The notes under the pieces: generated by a model
Seen by the model: only the letters and a program-made list of their open reading frames with translations
What the model was told of the DNA's origin: nothing
The model's database searches: none
Part shown: positions 1 through 7,968 of the stretch, piece after piece
Layout: each line of letters begins with the position of its first letter
Numbering within the stretch: position 1 is the first letter of the stretch
Made by a program: the position numbers and the translations under genes
Source: Rhodocyclales bacterium
GTDB lineage: Bacteria > Pseudomonadota > Gammaproteobacteria > Burkholderiales > Rhodocyclaceae
NCBI GenBank assembly: GCA_021413665.1
Contig: JAIOPW010000210.1
Span: 1-22,200 of the forward strand
Length of the DNA: 22,200 nucleotides
Reading direction: 5' to 3'

Positions 1-4
1 CGCG

Positions 5-733
5 ATGAACGAAACACCGACTCCCGAAACCGATTCCACGGCTGACACCGCCCTCAAGCGGCGCCTGCTCAATCGCATCGCGGTGGCGGCCGTGGTGATG
101 GTCGGCCTGCTCGGCAGCCTGGCGATCTTCGATGCGCTGAATGCACCGCCGCCAGCCCCGACGAAGATGGCGGCACTGCCCACCGCATCGCCGGCGAAGG
201 AGGAACCCGTGCCCGAGGCCAAACCGGGCGAGCCTGCCGCCGTGGTAGCGGCCGAGACGAAGCCGGAGCTGGTGGCGAAGGCTGAGGACAATGCCGTGCC
301 GGAGCGCACGGCATCGCCCGGTGCGCCGCCGTTGCAGCCGTTACCGGCCGAGAAAGCCCTGACCAAGCCGGCAACCGGCCGCGCGGCGGCTATGCGTCCC
401 TTCGAGCCGGTGCCGCCCGCGGCGTCACCCGCCGCGCGGCCGGACCCGGCGCGCGAACTGGCACAGGCTCCCGCCGTGCCAAGGCGCGCTCCCGCCTCGC
501 GACCGATCACCCAGGCCGGCGAACGCCAGTACGCATTGCAACTGGGCGTCTTCGGCAAGCTGTCCAACGCCGAGGACCTGCGCGCCAGGCTGGAACTGCA
601 TGGGATTCCGTCCAGCATCGAAGCGCGCGTGCATGTCGGCCCGTTCAAGAGCCGCGAAGAAGTCGAATCCGCCCGCGCCAAACTGAAGGAGCTCGGCCTC
701 GATGGCGGACTGCTGCTTACCTTGAAGAAGTGA
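5..733 (+). CDS. SPOR-domain inner-membrane protein
   Basis: A 242-residue protein with a short cytoplasmic N terminus, one membrane segment (about residues 22-45, after a KRRLLNR positive patch), a long Ala/Pro/Glu-rich linker (about 46-170) and a C-terminal SPOR domain (about 172-242, beginning RQYALQLGVF). SPOR domains bind denuded peptidoglycan, usually at the division septum, so an envelope or division role is the inference. The layout (one TM, low-complexity periplasmic linker, C-terminal SPOR) is that of FtsN/DedD-like proteins, but it is too generic for a gene name. The ATG at 5 gives a sensible N terminus, but only four bases precede it in the window, so an upstream start cannot be excluded. 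fliW begins 13 bp downstream. Confidence 0.85.
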   Translation: MNETPTPETDSTADTALKRRLLNRIAVAAVVMVGLLGSLAIFDALNAPPPAPTKMAALPTASPAKEEPVPEAKPGEPAAVVAAETKPELVAKAEDNAVPERTASPGAPPLQPLPAEKALTKPATGRAAAMRPFEPVPPAASPAARPDPARELAQAPAVPRRAPASRPITQAGERQYALQLGVFGKLSNAEDLRARLELHGIPSSIEARVHVGPFKSREEVESARAKLKELGLDGGLLLTLKK

Positions 734-746
734 ATTGGGGAACATA

Positions 747-1199
747 TTGAAGATCGAAAGTCCGCGTTTCGGCACGCTTGAAGTCGAACCCTCCCGCATC
801 ATCGAGTTTCCCAAAGGCCTCGTCGGCCTGGAAAACTGCAAGCGCTTTTCGCTGTTTCATGCGGAAGGCGGAGAACCCACCTACTTCATCCTGCAATCGC
901 TCGATGATCCCGCCGTCGCCTTCCATATCGCCGACCCGGCGAAGTTCGGCTTCGGTTACGAGATCGTCCTTTCGGATGAAGAGGCCGCCGACCTCAACAT
1001 CGGCGATGCCGAACGCAGCGTTTCCAAGTCGACGGCACAGATCGCCGTGGTGGTGATCCTGAGCAAGGAAAGCGCCGGCCAGCCGCTGAGCGCCAACCTG
1101 AACGGTCCGCTGGTCATCAACCTCGACACCCGCCGCGGCCTGCAGCACGTTTTCGTCCGCCTCGATTACAACCTCGACCCCAGCCCCGATCCCGCCTGA
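747..1199 (+). CDS. fliW: Flagellar assembly factor FliW
   Basis: A 150-residue protein matching FliW, which binds flagellin and frees or allosterically restrains the translational regulator CsrA, coupling flagellin synthesis to secretion. Family features seen are the RFGTLEVEPSRIIEFPKGLVGLE opening (in parts), the TYFILQSLDDPAVAFHIADP block (in parts) near residues 45-65, and the closing segment with NGPLVINLDTRRG. No ATG is available. I prefer TTG at 747 (product starts MKIESPRFG) because GGGGAA at 737-742 sits five bases upstream. A TTG at 735 in the same frame would add four residues. No other flagellar or csrA gene is in the window, so it is isolated from its usual partners here. The family assignment is firm and the exact start is less so. 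Confidence 0.88.
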   Translation: MKIESPRFGTLEVEPSRIIEFPKGLVGLENCKRFSLFHAEGGEPTYFILQSLDDPAVAFHIADPAKFGFGYEIVLSDEEAADLNIGDAERSVSKSTAQIAVVVILSKESAGQPLSANLNGPLVINLDTRRGLQHVFVRLDYNLDPSPDPA

Positions 1200-1242
1200 A
1201 CGGAGTACTAACTTTCATGCAGTGATCCGGCACCCCTGATGA

Positions 1243-1358
1243 TGAAACACACGAAAGGCGAATTGAAGGCCCCCCACCCCCATCCCCGCCCCAGGGCGGG
1301 GCTACTGGTTAGCTCGCTTTGCTCGATTGTCACCAGTCGCTCCGGATGAGGTGTTTCA
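1243..1358 (+). repeat. Intergenic element with terminal inverted repeats, copy 1
   Basis: A non-coding 116-bp stretch that starts TGAAACAC and ends GTGTTTCA, so the ends are inverted repeats. Its first 28 bases (1242-1269) match the reverse complement of 21463-21490 with one mismatch. Its right part (about 1300-1362) matches the reverse complement of 21295-21357 at 51 of 63 positions, with nearly all differences being transitions. The middle differs in length and sequence between copies. It has no ORF of its own. A MITE- or REP-like dispersed repeat is the best reading. Confidence 0.6.
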
Positions 1359-1383
1359 CGTTAACGACGACCATCCCCCCATC

Positions 1384-1430
1384 CCCCTTCCCGAGGAAGG
1401 GGATGACCATTGTTCGCGGGCTTCGCCCGC
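1384..1430 (+). other. Two consecutive hairpins in the fliW-ridA gap
   Basis: The first hairpin is CCCCTTCC-CGA-GGAAGGGG at 1384-1402. The second is GCGGGC-TTC-GCCCGC at 1416-1430, followed by TTCACATCTT. They lie in the 277-bp fliW-ridA gap (1200-1476), after the repeat element and 46 bp before ridA. They could be a terminator for upstream transcription or leader structures of ridA. No convincing T-run or promoter is visible, so the role is open. Confidence 0.4.
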
Positions 1431-1476
1431 TTCACATCTTGGCTGCTTCTCCTTGGGGCGGCCCTACGGAGAAGCC

Positions 1477-1857
1477 ATGAGCCGCAAAATCATTTCCACC
1501 ACCGCCGCCCCGGCCGCCATCGGCACGTATTCCCAGGCCGTGCAGGCCGGCAACACCATCTACCTGTCGGGCCAGATCGGCCTCGACCCGACCAGCATGC
1601 AGATGGTCGACGGCATCGACGGCCAGATCGTGCGCGTCTTCGAGAATCTGAAGGCCGTCGCCGCGGCGGCCGGCGTGACGCTGAACGAAGCGGTGAAGTT
1701 CAACATCTACCTGACCGACCTGACCAACTTCGCCAAGGTCAATGAAACCATGGCGAAGTACCTTAGCGAGCCCTATCCGGCGCGCGCCGCGGTGGGCGTC
1801 AAGGAGCTGCCGCGCGGTGCACTGGTCGAGGCGGACGCCGTGCTCGTCCTTGGCTGA
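1477..1857 (+). CDS. ridA: RidA family 2-iminobutanoate/2-iminopropanoate deaminase
   Basis: A 126-residue protein of the RidA (YjgF/YER057c/UK114) family, which hydrolyses reactive enamine/imine intermediates released by PLP enzymes such as threonine dehydratase. Family marks are APAAIGTYSQAV near the N terminus, IYLSGQIGLDP, and the C-terminal PARAAVGVKELPRGALVEAD block, which carries the conserved arginine that holds the substrate carboxylate. Length is typical of the family. ATG at 1477 is preceded by GGAGA (1468-1472). An upstream GTG at 1327 would add a non-family leader made of repeat DNA and is rejected. The stop codon overlaps the proposed recG start, so the two are probably co-transcribed. 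Confidence 0.92.
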   Translation: MSRKIISTTAAPAAIGTYSQAVQAGNTIYLSGQIGLDPTSMQMVDGIDGQIVRVFENLKAVAAAAGVTLNEAVKFNIYLTDLTNFAKVNETMAKYLSEPYPARAAVGVKELPRGALVEADAVLVLG

Positions 1858-3940
1858 CAAGAAACCCGGCAACGCCAACACCCTCGCCGCCCGGCTGGCC
1901 CGGCTCGGTCTGCGCAGCGAGGCGGATTTCGTACTGCACCTGCCGTTGCGCTATGAAGACGAAACCCGCATTACCGAGCTGGTGGACGCCCGGCCCGGTG
2001 TCGCGGCGCAGTTCGAGGTCGATGTCATCGACAGCGAAATTGCCTATCGGCCGCGCCGCCAGTTGCTGGCGCGGGTGCGCGACGGCCGTGGCGCCTTGCT
2101 GTTGCGCTTCCTGAATTTCTATCCCAGCCAGCAGAAAGTGCTGCAACCCGGTGCGCGCCTGCGGATATTCGGCGAACTGCACGAGGGTTACCTCGGCCCC
2201 GAGATCATTCATCCGCGCTTTCATCTCATGCGCGAGGGCGAGCCGCTGCCTGATCGCCTGACGCCGGTCTATCCGACCACGGCGGGCCTCGGTCAGGCGA
2301 CGCTGCGCCGCCTGATCGACAAGGCCCTGAACTCGGTCGACCTGGCGGACACCCTGCCCATGGCCCTGCGCGAGACCCTGCGCCTGCCGGAGTTCGCCGC
2401 GGCCATTCACTATCTGCACCGGCCGCCGCCCGAGGTGACCCAGGCGGCGCTCGAGGCCCGCGACCATCCGGCCTGGCGCCGTGTCCAGTTCGACGAACTG
2501 CTGGCGCAGCAGATCAGCCTGCGCCGCGCCTACGCGGCCCGTCGCGCGCGCGGCGCGCCGCCGCTGGTCGGCACGGCGAAGCTGACGCAGGCGTTGCTGG
2601 CATCGCTGCCGTTTCGCCTGACCAGGGCGCAGCAGCGCGCCTGGCGGGAGATTGCCGTCGACCTGGGCCAGCCCCATCCCATGCAGCGCCTGTTGCAGGG
2701 CGATGTCGGCAGCGGCAAGACGGTGGTCGCCGCCCTGGCCATGCTGCACGCGGTCGAGGCCGGATACCAGGCGGCGCTGATGGCGCCGACCGAAATCCTC
2801 GCCGAGCAGCACAACCGCAAGATCGCCGCCTGGCTGGCGCCGCTCGGGCTGGACGCGGTCTGGCTCACCGGCAGCCTGAAGAAGCGCGAGAAGGAGGTCG
2901 CCATTGCAAGAGTCGGCGCTGGCGACACGGCGATTGCGAGCGGCACCCACGCCCTGATCGAAGACAAGGTCGAGTTTGCCCGCCTCGGGCTCGCCATCGT
3001 CGACGAGCAGCATCGTTTCGGCGTGCGCCAGCGGCTGGCGCTGAAGGAGAAGGGACAGTTCGCGCACCAGTTGGCGATGTCGGCGACCCCAATCCCGCGC
3101 ACACTGGCCATGAGCTATTACGCCGACCTCGACGTGTCGGTACTCGACGAACTGCCGCCCGGACGCACGCCCGTCACCACCAAGCTTGTCGCCGAATCCC
3201 GCCGCGACCAGGTCGTGGCTCGGGTGCACCAGGCTTGCCGGGGCGGTGGCCAGGCCTACTGGGTCTGCCCCTTGATCGAAGAAAACGGAGTTTCGGCGGA
3301 GGCTGACGCGAGCGAAGCGAGGGTTAAGCGCAGCGGCCGGAGCCGGAACGCCGTTTTGCAACTCAAGACGGCCGAGGAAACCTATGCGCGCCTCGTTGCC
3401 GACCTGCCCGACCTGCGCATCGGCCTGGTGCATGGCCGGCTCAAGGCCGCGGAAAAGGCTGCCGTTATGAGCGCCTTCGTGGCCAATGAAATCCAGGTGC
3501 TGGTGGCGACGACGGTGATCGAAGTGGGCGTCGACGTGCCCAACGCCAGCCTGATGGTGATCGAGCATGCGGAGCGCTTCGGCCTCGCGCAGTTACACCA
3601 GTTGCGCGGTCGGGTTGGGCGCGGCACGGCGCAATCGGCTTGCATCCTGCTCTATGCGCAGCCGTTGGGCGAACTGGCGCGGGCGCGGCTGAAAGTCATT
3701 TTTGAAAGCACCGATGGTTTCGAGATCGCGCGCGAGGACCTGCGCCTGCGCGGCCCCGGCGAGTTCATCGGCGCGCGCCAAAGCGGCCTGCCGCTGCTGC
3801 GCTATGCCGACCTGGACGACGAAGCGCTGGTGGAACAGGCGCGCGCAGTTGCGGAAGAGATGTTGCGCGATGCGCCGGAACTTGCCACGGCGCACCTTCA
3901 GCGATGGCTGGGCGGGCGCGAGGAACTGCTCAAGGCGTAA
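1850..3940 (+). CDS. recG: ATP-dependent DNA helicase RecG
   Basis: A 696-residue RecG, the branch-migrating helicase that reverses stalled forks and processes Holliday junctions. The N-terminal wedge/OB domain (about 60-150) is followed by the helicase core: Walker A GDVGSGKT with K290, motif II DEQH starting at D385, MSATPIPRT, then the C-terminal lobe with VHGRLK, TTVIEVGVDVPNA and QLRGRVGRG. TTG at 1850 gives MADKKPGNAN and a length close to E. coli RecG (693), and overlaps the end of ridA by 8 bp. A longer reading from 1742 would run inside ridA in another frame and has no homology. Oddity: about 22 extra residues between PLIEE and the LQLKTAEETY block, encoded by a palindrome-ended insert (3282-3357). 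ubiA follows 10 bp downstream. Confidence 0.93.
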   Translation: MADKKPGNANTLAARLARLGLRSEADFVLHLPLRYEDETRITELVDARPGVAAQFEVDVIDSEIAYRPRRQLLARVRDGRGALLLRFLNFYPSQQKVLQPGARLRIFGELHEGYLGPEIIHPRFHLMREGEPLPDRLTPVYPTTAGLGQATLRRLIDKALNSVDLADTLPMALRETLRLPEFAAAIHYLHRPPPEVTQAALEARDHPAWRRVQFDELLAQQISLRRAYAARRARGAPPLVGTAKLTQALLASLPFRLTRAQQRAWREIAVDLGQPHPMQRLLQGDVGSGKTVVAALAMLHAVEAGYQAALMAPTEILAEQHNRKIAAWLAPLGLDAVWLTGSLKKREKEVAIARVGAGDTAIASGTHALIEDKVEFARLGLAIVDEQHRFGVRQRLALKEKGQFAHQLAMSATPIPRTLAMSYYADLDVSVLDELPPGRTPVTTKLVAESRRDQVVARVHQACRGGGQAYWVCPLIEENGVSAEADASEARVKRSGRSRNAVLQLKTAEETYARLVADLPDLRIGLVHGRLKAAEKAAVMSAFVANEIQVLVATTVIEVGVDVPNASLMVIEHAERFGLAQLHQLRGRVGRGTAQSACILLYAQPLGELARARLKVIFESTDGFEIAREDLRLRGPGEFIGARQSGLPLLRYADLDDEALVEQARAVAEEMLRDAPELATAHLQRWLGGREELLKA
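3282..3357 (+). repeat. Palindrome-ended 76-bp insertion inside recG
   Basis: The left end AAAACGGAGTTTCGGC (3282-3297) and the right end GCCGGAACGCCGTTTT (3342-3357) are inverted repeats matching at 14 of 16 positions. The centre contains CGAGCGAAGCGAG, a phrase also present in the intergenic element at 21299-21489. The reading frame stays open through it and adds a basic, Ala/Ser/Arg-rich segment to RecG at a point where E. coli RecG has only a short link. It looks like a REP-like insertion tolerated in a surface loop. Confidence 0.55.
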
Positions 3941-3950
3941 AATTCGCGGC

Positions 3951-4841
3951 ATGACCTTCACCGAGTTCAAGCAACGCCTCGACCGCTACGAAAAGCTGAT
4001 GCGGCTGGACAAGCCGATCGGCACCCTGCTGCTGCTCTGGCCGACGCTGTGGGCGCTGTGGATCGCCACCCAGGGCCAGCCACACTGGATGCTGGTCTGG
4101 ATCTTCGCCCTCGGTACGCTGTTGATGCGCTCCGCCGGCTGTGTCATCAACGACTACGCCGACCGTGATTTCGATCCCCACGTCGAGCGCACCCGCGACC
4201 GGCCGCTGGCGGCGCGTACGGTAAGCACGCGCGAGGCGCTGACGCTGGCCGCCGTTCTCATCGGCTGTTCCTTCCTGCTGATCCTGCCCATCCTGCAACG
4301 GGTCTGGTGGCTGGCCGTGATCGCGCTCTTCCTTGCCGCGAGCTATCCCTTCACCAAGCGCTTCTTCGCGCTGCCGCAGGCCTATCTCGGCGTCGCCTTC
4401 GGTTTCGGCATTCCCATGTCCTTTGCCGCGGTGACCGGTGAAGTCGGCATGCTGGGCTGGTCGCTGCTGGTCGCCAACATCTTCTGGGCGCTGGCCTACG
4501 ACACGGAATACGCCATGGTCGACCGTGAAGACGACCTCAAGATCGGCATCCGCACCGCGGCCATTACCTTCGGCAGCTTCGATGTGGCGGCGGTGATGAT
4601 CTGCTACGCAGCCACGCTCGGCATCCTGGCCGAGATCGGCAACCAGCTGGACTACGGCAAGCTGTACTTTGCCGGACTGACTGTCGCGGCGATGGTGGCC
4701 GGCTACCATTTCTTCCTGATCCGCGACCGCGGCCGCGATGGCTGTTTTGCGGCTTTCCGCCACAACAAGTGGTTCGGTGCGGCGATCTTCGCCGGCATCG
4801 TCGCCGAGCTCAACCTCAAGCCCTGGTTGCTGCAGCAATGA
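3951..4841 (+). CDS. ubiA: 4-hydroxybenzoate octaprenyltransferase UbiA
   Basis: A 296-residue polytopic membrane protein of the UbiA prenyltransferase family, which attaches the polyprenyl tail to 4-hydroxybenzoate in ubiquinone synthesis. The first Mg/diphosphate motif is NDYADRDFD beginning at N67, with PHVERTRDRPL after it. The second is DTEYAMVDREDD beginning near D184. Early RLDKPIGTLLLLWPT is typical of the bacterial enzyme, and the length is close to E. coli UbiA (290). About eight hydrophobic segments are visible. ATG at 3951 lies 10 bp after recG; a longer reading from 3702 runs inside recG and is rejected. ubiD follows 43 bp downstream, so two ubiquinone steps are adjacent. Confidence 0.94.
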   Translation: MTFTEFKQRLDRYEKLMRLDKPIGTLLLLWPTLWALWIATQGQPHWMLVWIFALGTLLMRSAGCVINDYADRDFDPHVERTRDRPLAARTVSTREALTLAAVLIGCSFLLILPILQRVWWLAVIALFLAASYPFTKRFFALPQAYLGVAFGFGIPMSFAAVTGEVGMLGWSLLVANIFWALAYDTEYAMVDREDDLKIGIRTAAITFGSFDVAAVMICYAATLGILAEIGNQLDYGKLYFAGLTVAAMVAGYHFFLIRDRGRDGCFAAFRHNKWFGAAIFAGIVAELNLKPWLLQQ

Positions 4842-4884
4842 ACGCGTCGTCGCCAGCCGGAACCGAGGCAGTTACACTTACGCC

Positions 4885-6384
4885 ATGAAATACACCGATC
4901 TGCGCGACTTCATTGCCCAACTGGAGGCACTGGGCGAACTCAAGCGCATCGCCGTCGAGGTCGATCCGTATCTGGAGATGACCGAGATCGCCGATCGCGT
5001 GCTGCGCGCCGGCGGACCGGCGCTGCTCTTCGAGAAGCCCAGGGGGCACTCGATCCCGGTGCTGGCCAATCTGTTCGGTACGCCGCGCCGGGTTGCGCTC
5101 GGCATTGCGGCCGCGGAAGGCGAGGACGGCGAGGAGGGTGACGGGGCCGACTGGAAGACCCGCCTGCGCGAAGTTGGCACGCTGCTGGCGTACCTCAAGG
5201 AGCCAGAGCCGCCCAAGGGATTGAAGGACGCCTGGGACAAGCTGCCGGTGCTGAAGCAGGTGCTCAACATGGCGCCCAGGGTGCTGAACTCCGCGCCCTG
5301 CCAGGACATCGTCTGGGAAGGCGCCGACCTCGACCTGGGGCGCCTGCCGCTGCAAACCTGCTGGCCCGGCGACGCGGCGCCGCTGATCACCTGGGGTCTG
5401 GTCGTCACGCGCGGCCCGCACAAGGCCAGGCAGAACCTCGGCATCTACCGCCAGCAGGTCATCGCTCCCGACAAATTGATCATGCGCTGGCTTGCCCATC
5501 GTGGCGGTGCGCTGGACTATCGCGAGCATTGCGCGGCGCATCCCGGCGAACCCTTCCCGGTCGCCGTGGTGATCGGCGCCGATCCGGCGACCATACTGGC
5601 GGCGGTGACGCCGGTGCCGGATACGCTGTCCGAATACCAGTTCGCCGGCCTCTTGCGCGGCGCGAAGACGGAGCTGGTGAAGTGCATCGGGTCCGACCTG
5701 CAGGTGCCGGCGAGCGCCGAGATCGTGCTGGAAGGCGTCATCCATCCGGGTGAAACCGCTGCCGAAGGCCCCTTCGGCGACCACACCGGCTATTACAACG
5801 AAGTGGCCGAGTTCCCGGTGTTCACCGTCGAGCGCATCACCCTGCGCCGCGATCCGATCTATCACTCGACCTACACCGGCAAGCCGCCGGACGAGCCGGC
5901 GATGCTGGGCCTGGCGCTCAACGAGGTCTTCGTCCCGCTGTTGCAGAAGCAGTTTCCCGAGATCACCGATTTCTACCTGCCGCCGGAGGGCTGCTCCTAC
6001 CGCATGGCGGTGGTCAGCATCAAAAAGCAGTATCCGGGGCACGCCAAGCGCGTGATGTTCGGCATCTGGAGTTTCCTGCGCCAGTTCATGTACACCAAGT
6101 TCATCATCGTCACCGACGAGGATGTCGATGTCCGTTCCTGGCCCGAGGTGATCTGGGCGCTCACCACGCGTGTCGACGCCGCGCGTGACACCCTGATCGC
6201 CGAGAACACGCCCATTGATTACCTTGATTTCGCTTCACCGGTGGCGAGCCTCGGGAGCAAAATGGGCATCGATGCGACGAACAAGTGGCCCGGCGAGACG
6301 AATCGCGAGTGGGGCCGTCCGATTGCCATGGATCAGGCCGTGAAGCAGCGCATAGACGCGCTTTGGCAACAACTCGGTTTGTAG
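4885..6384 (+). CDS. ubiD: 4-hydroxy-3-polyprenylbenzoate decarboxylase UbiD
   Basis: A 499-residue UbiD-family decarboxylase, which uses prenylated FMN to remove the carboxylate after UbiA acts. It starts MKYTDLRDFIAQLE, as ubiquinone-pathway UbiD proteins do. Recognisable blocks are LPLQTCWPGDAAPLITWGLV, the IYRQQVI and HRGGALDYREH segments, PVAVVIGADPATILAA, EGPFGDHTGYY near residue 295, and a C-terminal GIDATNKWPGE. Length matches E. coli UbiD (497). ATG at 4885 fits the family; a reading starting at 4738 overlaps ubiA and is rejected. The prFMN-making partner ubiX is not in the window. The next gene follows after 8 bp, suggesting one transcript. Confidence 0.94.
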   Translation: MKYTDLRDFIAQLEALGELKRIAVEVDPYLEMTEIADRVLRAGGPALLFEKPRGHSIPVLANLFGTPRRVALGIAAAEGEDGEEGDGADWKTRLREVGTLLAYLKEPEPPKGLKDAWDKLPVLKQVLNMAPRVLNSAPCQDIVWEGADLDLGRLPLQTCWPGDAAPLITWGLVVTRGPHKARQNLGIYRQQVIAPDKLIMRWLAHRGGALDYREHCAAHPGEPFPVAVVIGADPATILAAVTPVPDTLSEYQFAGLLRGAKTELVKCIGSDLQVPASAEIVLEGVIHPGETAAEGPFGDHTGYYNEVAEFPVFTVERITLRRDPIYHSTYTGKPPDEPAMLGLALNEVFVPLLQKQFPEITDFYLPPEGCSYRMAVVSIKKQYPGHAKRVMFGIWSFLRQFMYTKFIIVTDEDVDVRSWPEVIWALTTRVDAARDTLIAENTPIDYLDFASPVASLGSKMGIDATNKWPGETNREWGRPIAMDQAVKQRIDALWQQLGL

Positions 6385-6392
6385 GAGAGACA

Positions 6393-6848
6393 ATGAGCGA
6401 GCCAGAAGTGATTCCCGCCAACGAAGACAGTGGCCAACTCGACGGTTCGCGCGCCTGGTGCCACGTGATGTACGGGCTGCATGCGCTTTCCGCCGTTTCC
6501 GGCATCCTCACCTCGGCCTCGATCGTCGGCGCTTTCGTCTTCGGCTGGCCGTCGATCATCGCCGTGATCATCAACTATGTCACGCGCGATCGCGTGCGCG
6601 GCACATGGATGGACACCCACTGGCGCTGGCAGTTGCGCAGCTTCTGGTTCGCTGCGCTCTGGCTGGTGGTGGCGGGCCTGCTGATGGTCACCCTGATCGG
6701 CATTCCAGCCGCGATCCTGGTTATCGTCAGTACCGGGCTGTGGGTGCTCTACCGCGTCATCCGCGGCTGGATGGCCCTGCTCGACCGGCGGCCGGGCCGG
6801 CGGCGCGCATACTCGGGCGCCTTCCGCCACCCTCAGGAACCATCATGA
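6393..6848 (+). CDS. DUF4870-type small membrane protein
   Basis: A 151-residue protein with an acidic N terminus and three or four hydrophobic stretches (about residues 26-45, 46-62, 85-108 and 108-128), ending in an Arg-rich tail. The patterns HALSAVSGILTS and WPSIIAVIINYVTRDRVRGTWMDTHWRWQLRSFW (in parts) are those of the DUF4870/Tic20-like family common in Betaproteobacteria, whose function is unknown. ATG at 6393 has AGGAGA at 6383-6388, five bases upstream. It lies 8 bp after ubiD and its stop overlaps the next start (ATGA), so it is probably translated from a ubiA-ubiD transcript. The membrane location is clear; a role is not. Confidence 0.8.
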   Translation: MSEPEVIPANEDSGQLDGSRAWCHVMYGLHALSAVSGILTSASIVGAFVFGWPSIIAVIINYVTRDRVRGTWMDTHWRWQLRSFWFAALWLVVAGLLMVTLIGIPAAILVIVSTGLWVLYRVIRGWMALLDRRPGRRRAYSGAFRHPQEPS

Positions 6849-7015
6849 CCCTTTGCCCCATCGCCATCGTCGCCGGCTGCCAGAAGTGTCCCGCCTTCAA
6901 GATCTGTCCGCTCAAGGGAGTGATCGGCGACAAGCCGCCCGCGCTCGCGGAGGCGACGAAACCCAAAGCCAGGGCAAAGCCGCGCGCGACCGCCGCGAAA
7001 AAGAAAAAGGTTTAG
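6845..7015 (+). CDS. Small Cys-motif, Lys/Ala-tailed hypothetical protein
   Basis: A 56-residue protein starting MTLCPIAIVAGCQKCPAFK. Four cysteines sit in the first 21 residues (C4, C12, C15, C21, with a CxxC in the middle), followed by a basic Lys/Ala-rich tail ending KKKKV. The ATG overlaps the stop of the DUF4870 gene in an ATGA arrangement, a strong sign of translational coupling and so of a real gene despite its size. Four cysteines in this pattern suggest zinc or iron-sulfur binding, and the tail suggests contact with nucleic acid or membrane; both are inference. I do not recognise a named family. Confidence 0.65.
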   Translation: MTLCPIAIVAGCQKCPAFKICPLKGVIGDKPPALAEATKPKARAKPRATAAKKKKV

Positions 7016-7095
7016 CCGCGACACGCTTCTCTCACGCAGTTGGGACGGCTTCGCCAGGCTGACCGTCACCACAACCAAGGCAAGGACGGACCACC

Positions 7096-7899
7096 ATGCC
7101 CCACATTGATCTCGGCGACATCAAGTATTACTACGAACTCCACGGCGAGGGGGGCGAGACCATCACCGTCCTCAATGGCCTGACCATGAGCACGGTAGCC
7201 TGGGCCGCGCAGCTTCGCGACTTCGCGCCGCACTTCCGCGTTCTGCTGCTGGACATGCGCGGCCAGGGCCAGACCGAGCGCACGGACGAGGAGTGCTATC
7301 CGCTGCCGCGCCAGGCCGATGACCTCGCCCGCCTGCTCGACAAGCTGGGCATCGCGAAGACGCACCTCTTCGCGCTGTCCTACGGCGGAATCGTCGCCCA
7401 GTATTTCGCCCTGCAGCATCCGGGACGGCTGGGGAAGATGGTGCTCTGCGACACCCTGGCCTGGTCCGACGAAGTCAATCGCGCGCTGCACGAGGGCATC
7501 GTCATGGCCTGGGAGGCGGGTGGCACCAAGCTGCGCTTCCGCGTCATGCTGCCGATCACCTTCGGCGCCAACTTCCTTAGACTGGCCGCGCCGGTGATCC
7601 CGGCCCTGGAACAGATGGCCGAGACGCTGCCCTGGCCGGGCACCAGGGCCATGATGGTCGGCGTGCTCGACCACGACCTGCGCGAGCGCCTGAAGGACAT
7701 CCGCGCCGAGACGCTGTTGATCTTCGGCGAGGAAGACCGCTTCACGCCGCTTTACCAGGCGCGCCTGCTGCAGGCCGGGATTCCCGGCGCAATGCTGCGC
7801 GTAATTCCCGGTGCCGGCCACGCCGCGCCGCTGGAAAACCCGCCGGCCGTCGACGCGCTGGCGCTGGCCTTCTTCCGCGGCGAACCACTGCCTGTTTAG
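7096..7899 (+). CDS. Alpha/beta-fold hydrolase
   Basis: A 267-residue alpha/beta hydrolase of the 3-oxoadipate enol-lactonase-like group. The apparent catalytic triad is S95 in the nucleophile elbow ALSYGG, D214 in FGEEDRF, and H242 in GAGHAAPLENP. The oxyanion-side NGLTMSTVAW loop and LDMRGQGQT are also present. A typical cap region follows the elbow. No signal peptide is seen, so it is probably cytoplasmic. Neighbours do not reveal a substrate: no aromatic degradation operon lies beside it, and the minus-strand dioxygenase converges on it. PcaD function is therefore not claimed. The start ATG at 7096 has AAGGACGG upstream (7079-7086). Confidence 0.82.
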   Translation: MPHIDLGDIKYYYELHGEGGETITVLNGLTMSTVAWAAQLRDFAPHFRVLLLDMRGQGQTERTDEECYPLPRQADDLARLLDKLGIAKTHLFALSYGGIVAQYFALQHPGRLGKMVLCDTLAWSDEVNRALHEGIVMAWEAGGTKLRFRVMLPITFGANFLRLAAPVIPALEQMAETLPWPGTRAMMVGVLDHDLRERLKDIRAETLLIFGEEDRFTPLYQARLLQAGIPGAMLRVIPGAGHAAPLENPPAVDALALAFFRGEPLPV

Positions 7900-7915
7900 C
7901 GTTTGGAGACTGGAA

Positions 7916-7940
7916 GCAAGCGGATGGAGTCGCCGCTTGC
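7916..7940. terminator. Hairpin between convergent genes
   Basis: GCAAGCGG at 7916-7923 pairs with CCGCTTGC at 7933-7940 around a 9-base loop. It sits in the 69-bp gap between the hydrolase (plus) and the dioxygenase (minus), where a two-way terminator would be expected. No T-run follows on either side, so termination is inferred from position. Confidence 0.4.
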
Positions 7941-7968
7941 TCGCCTGATCCGGCATTACCTCGCGCTC

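Noticed and set aside
1799..3568. Long minus-strand open frame (589 codons) opposite recG
   Set aside because: It is low-complexity, Arg/Gln/His-rich, without any family motif, and lies wholly antisense to a clear RecG; typical of high-GC shadow frames.
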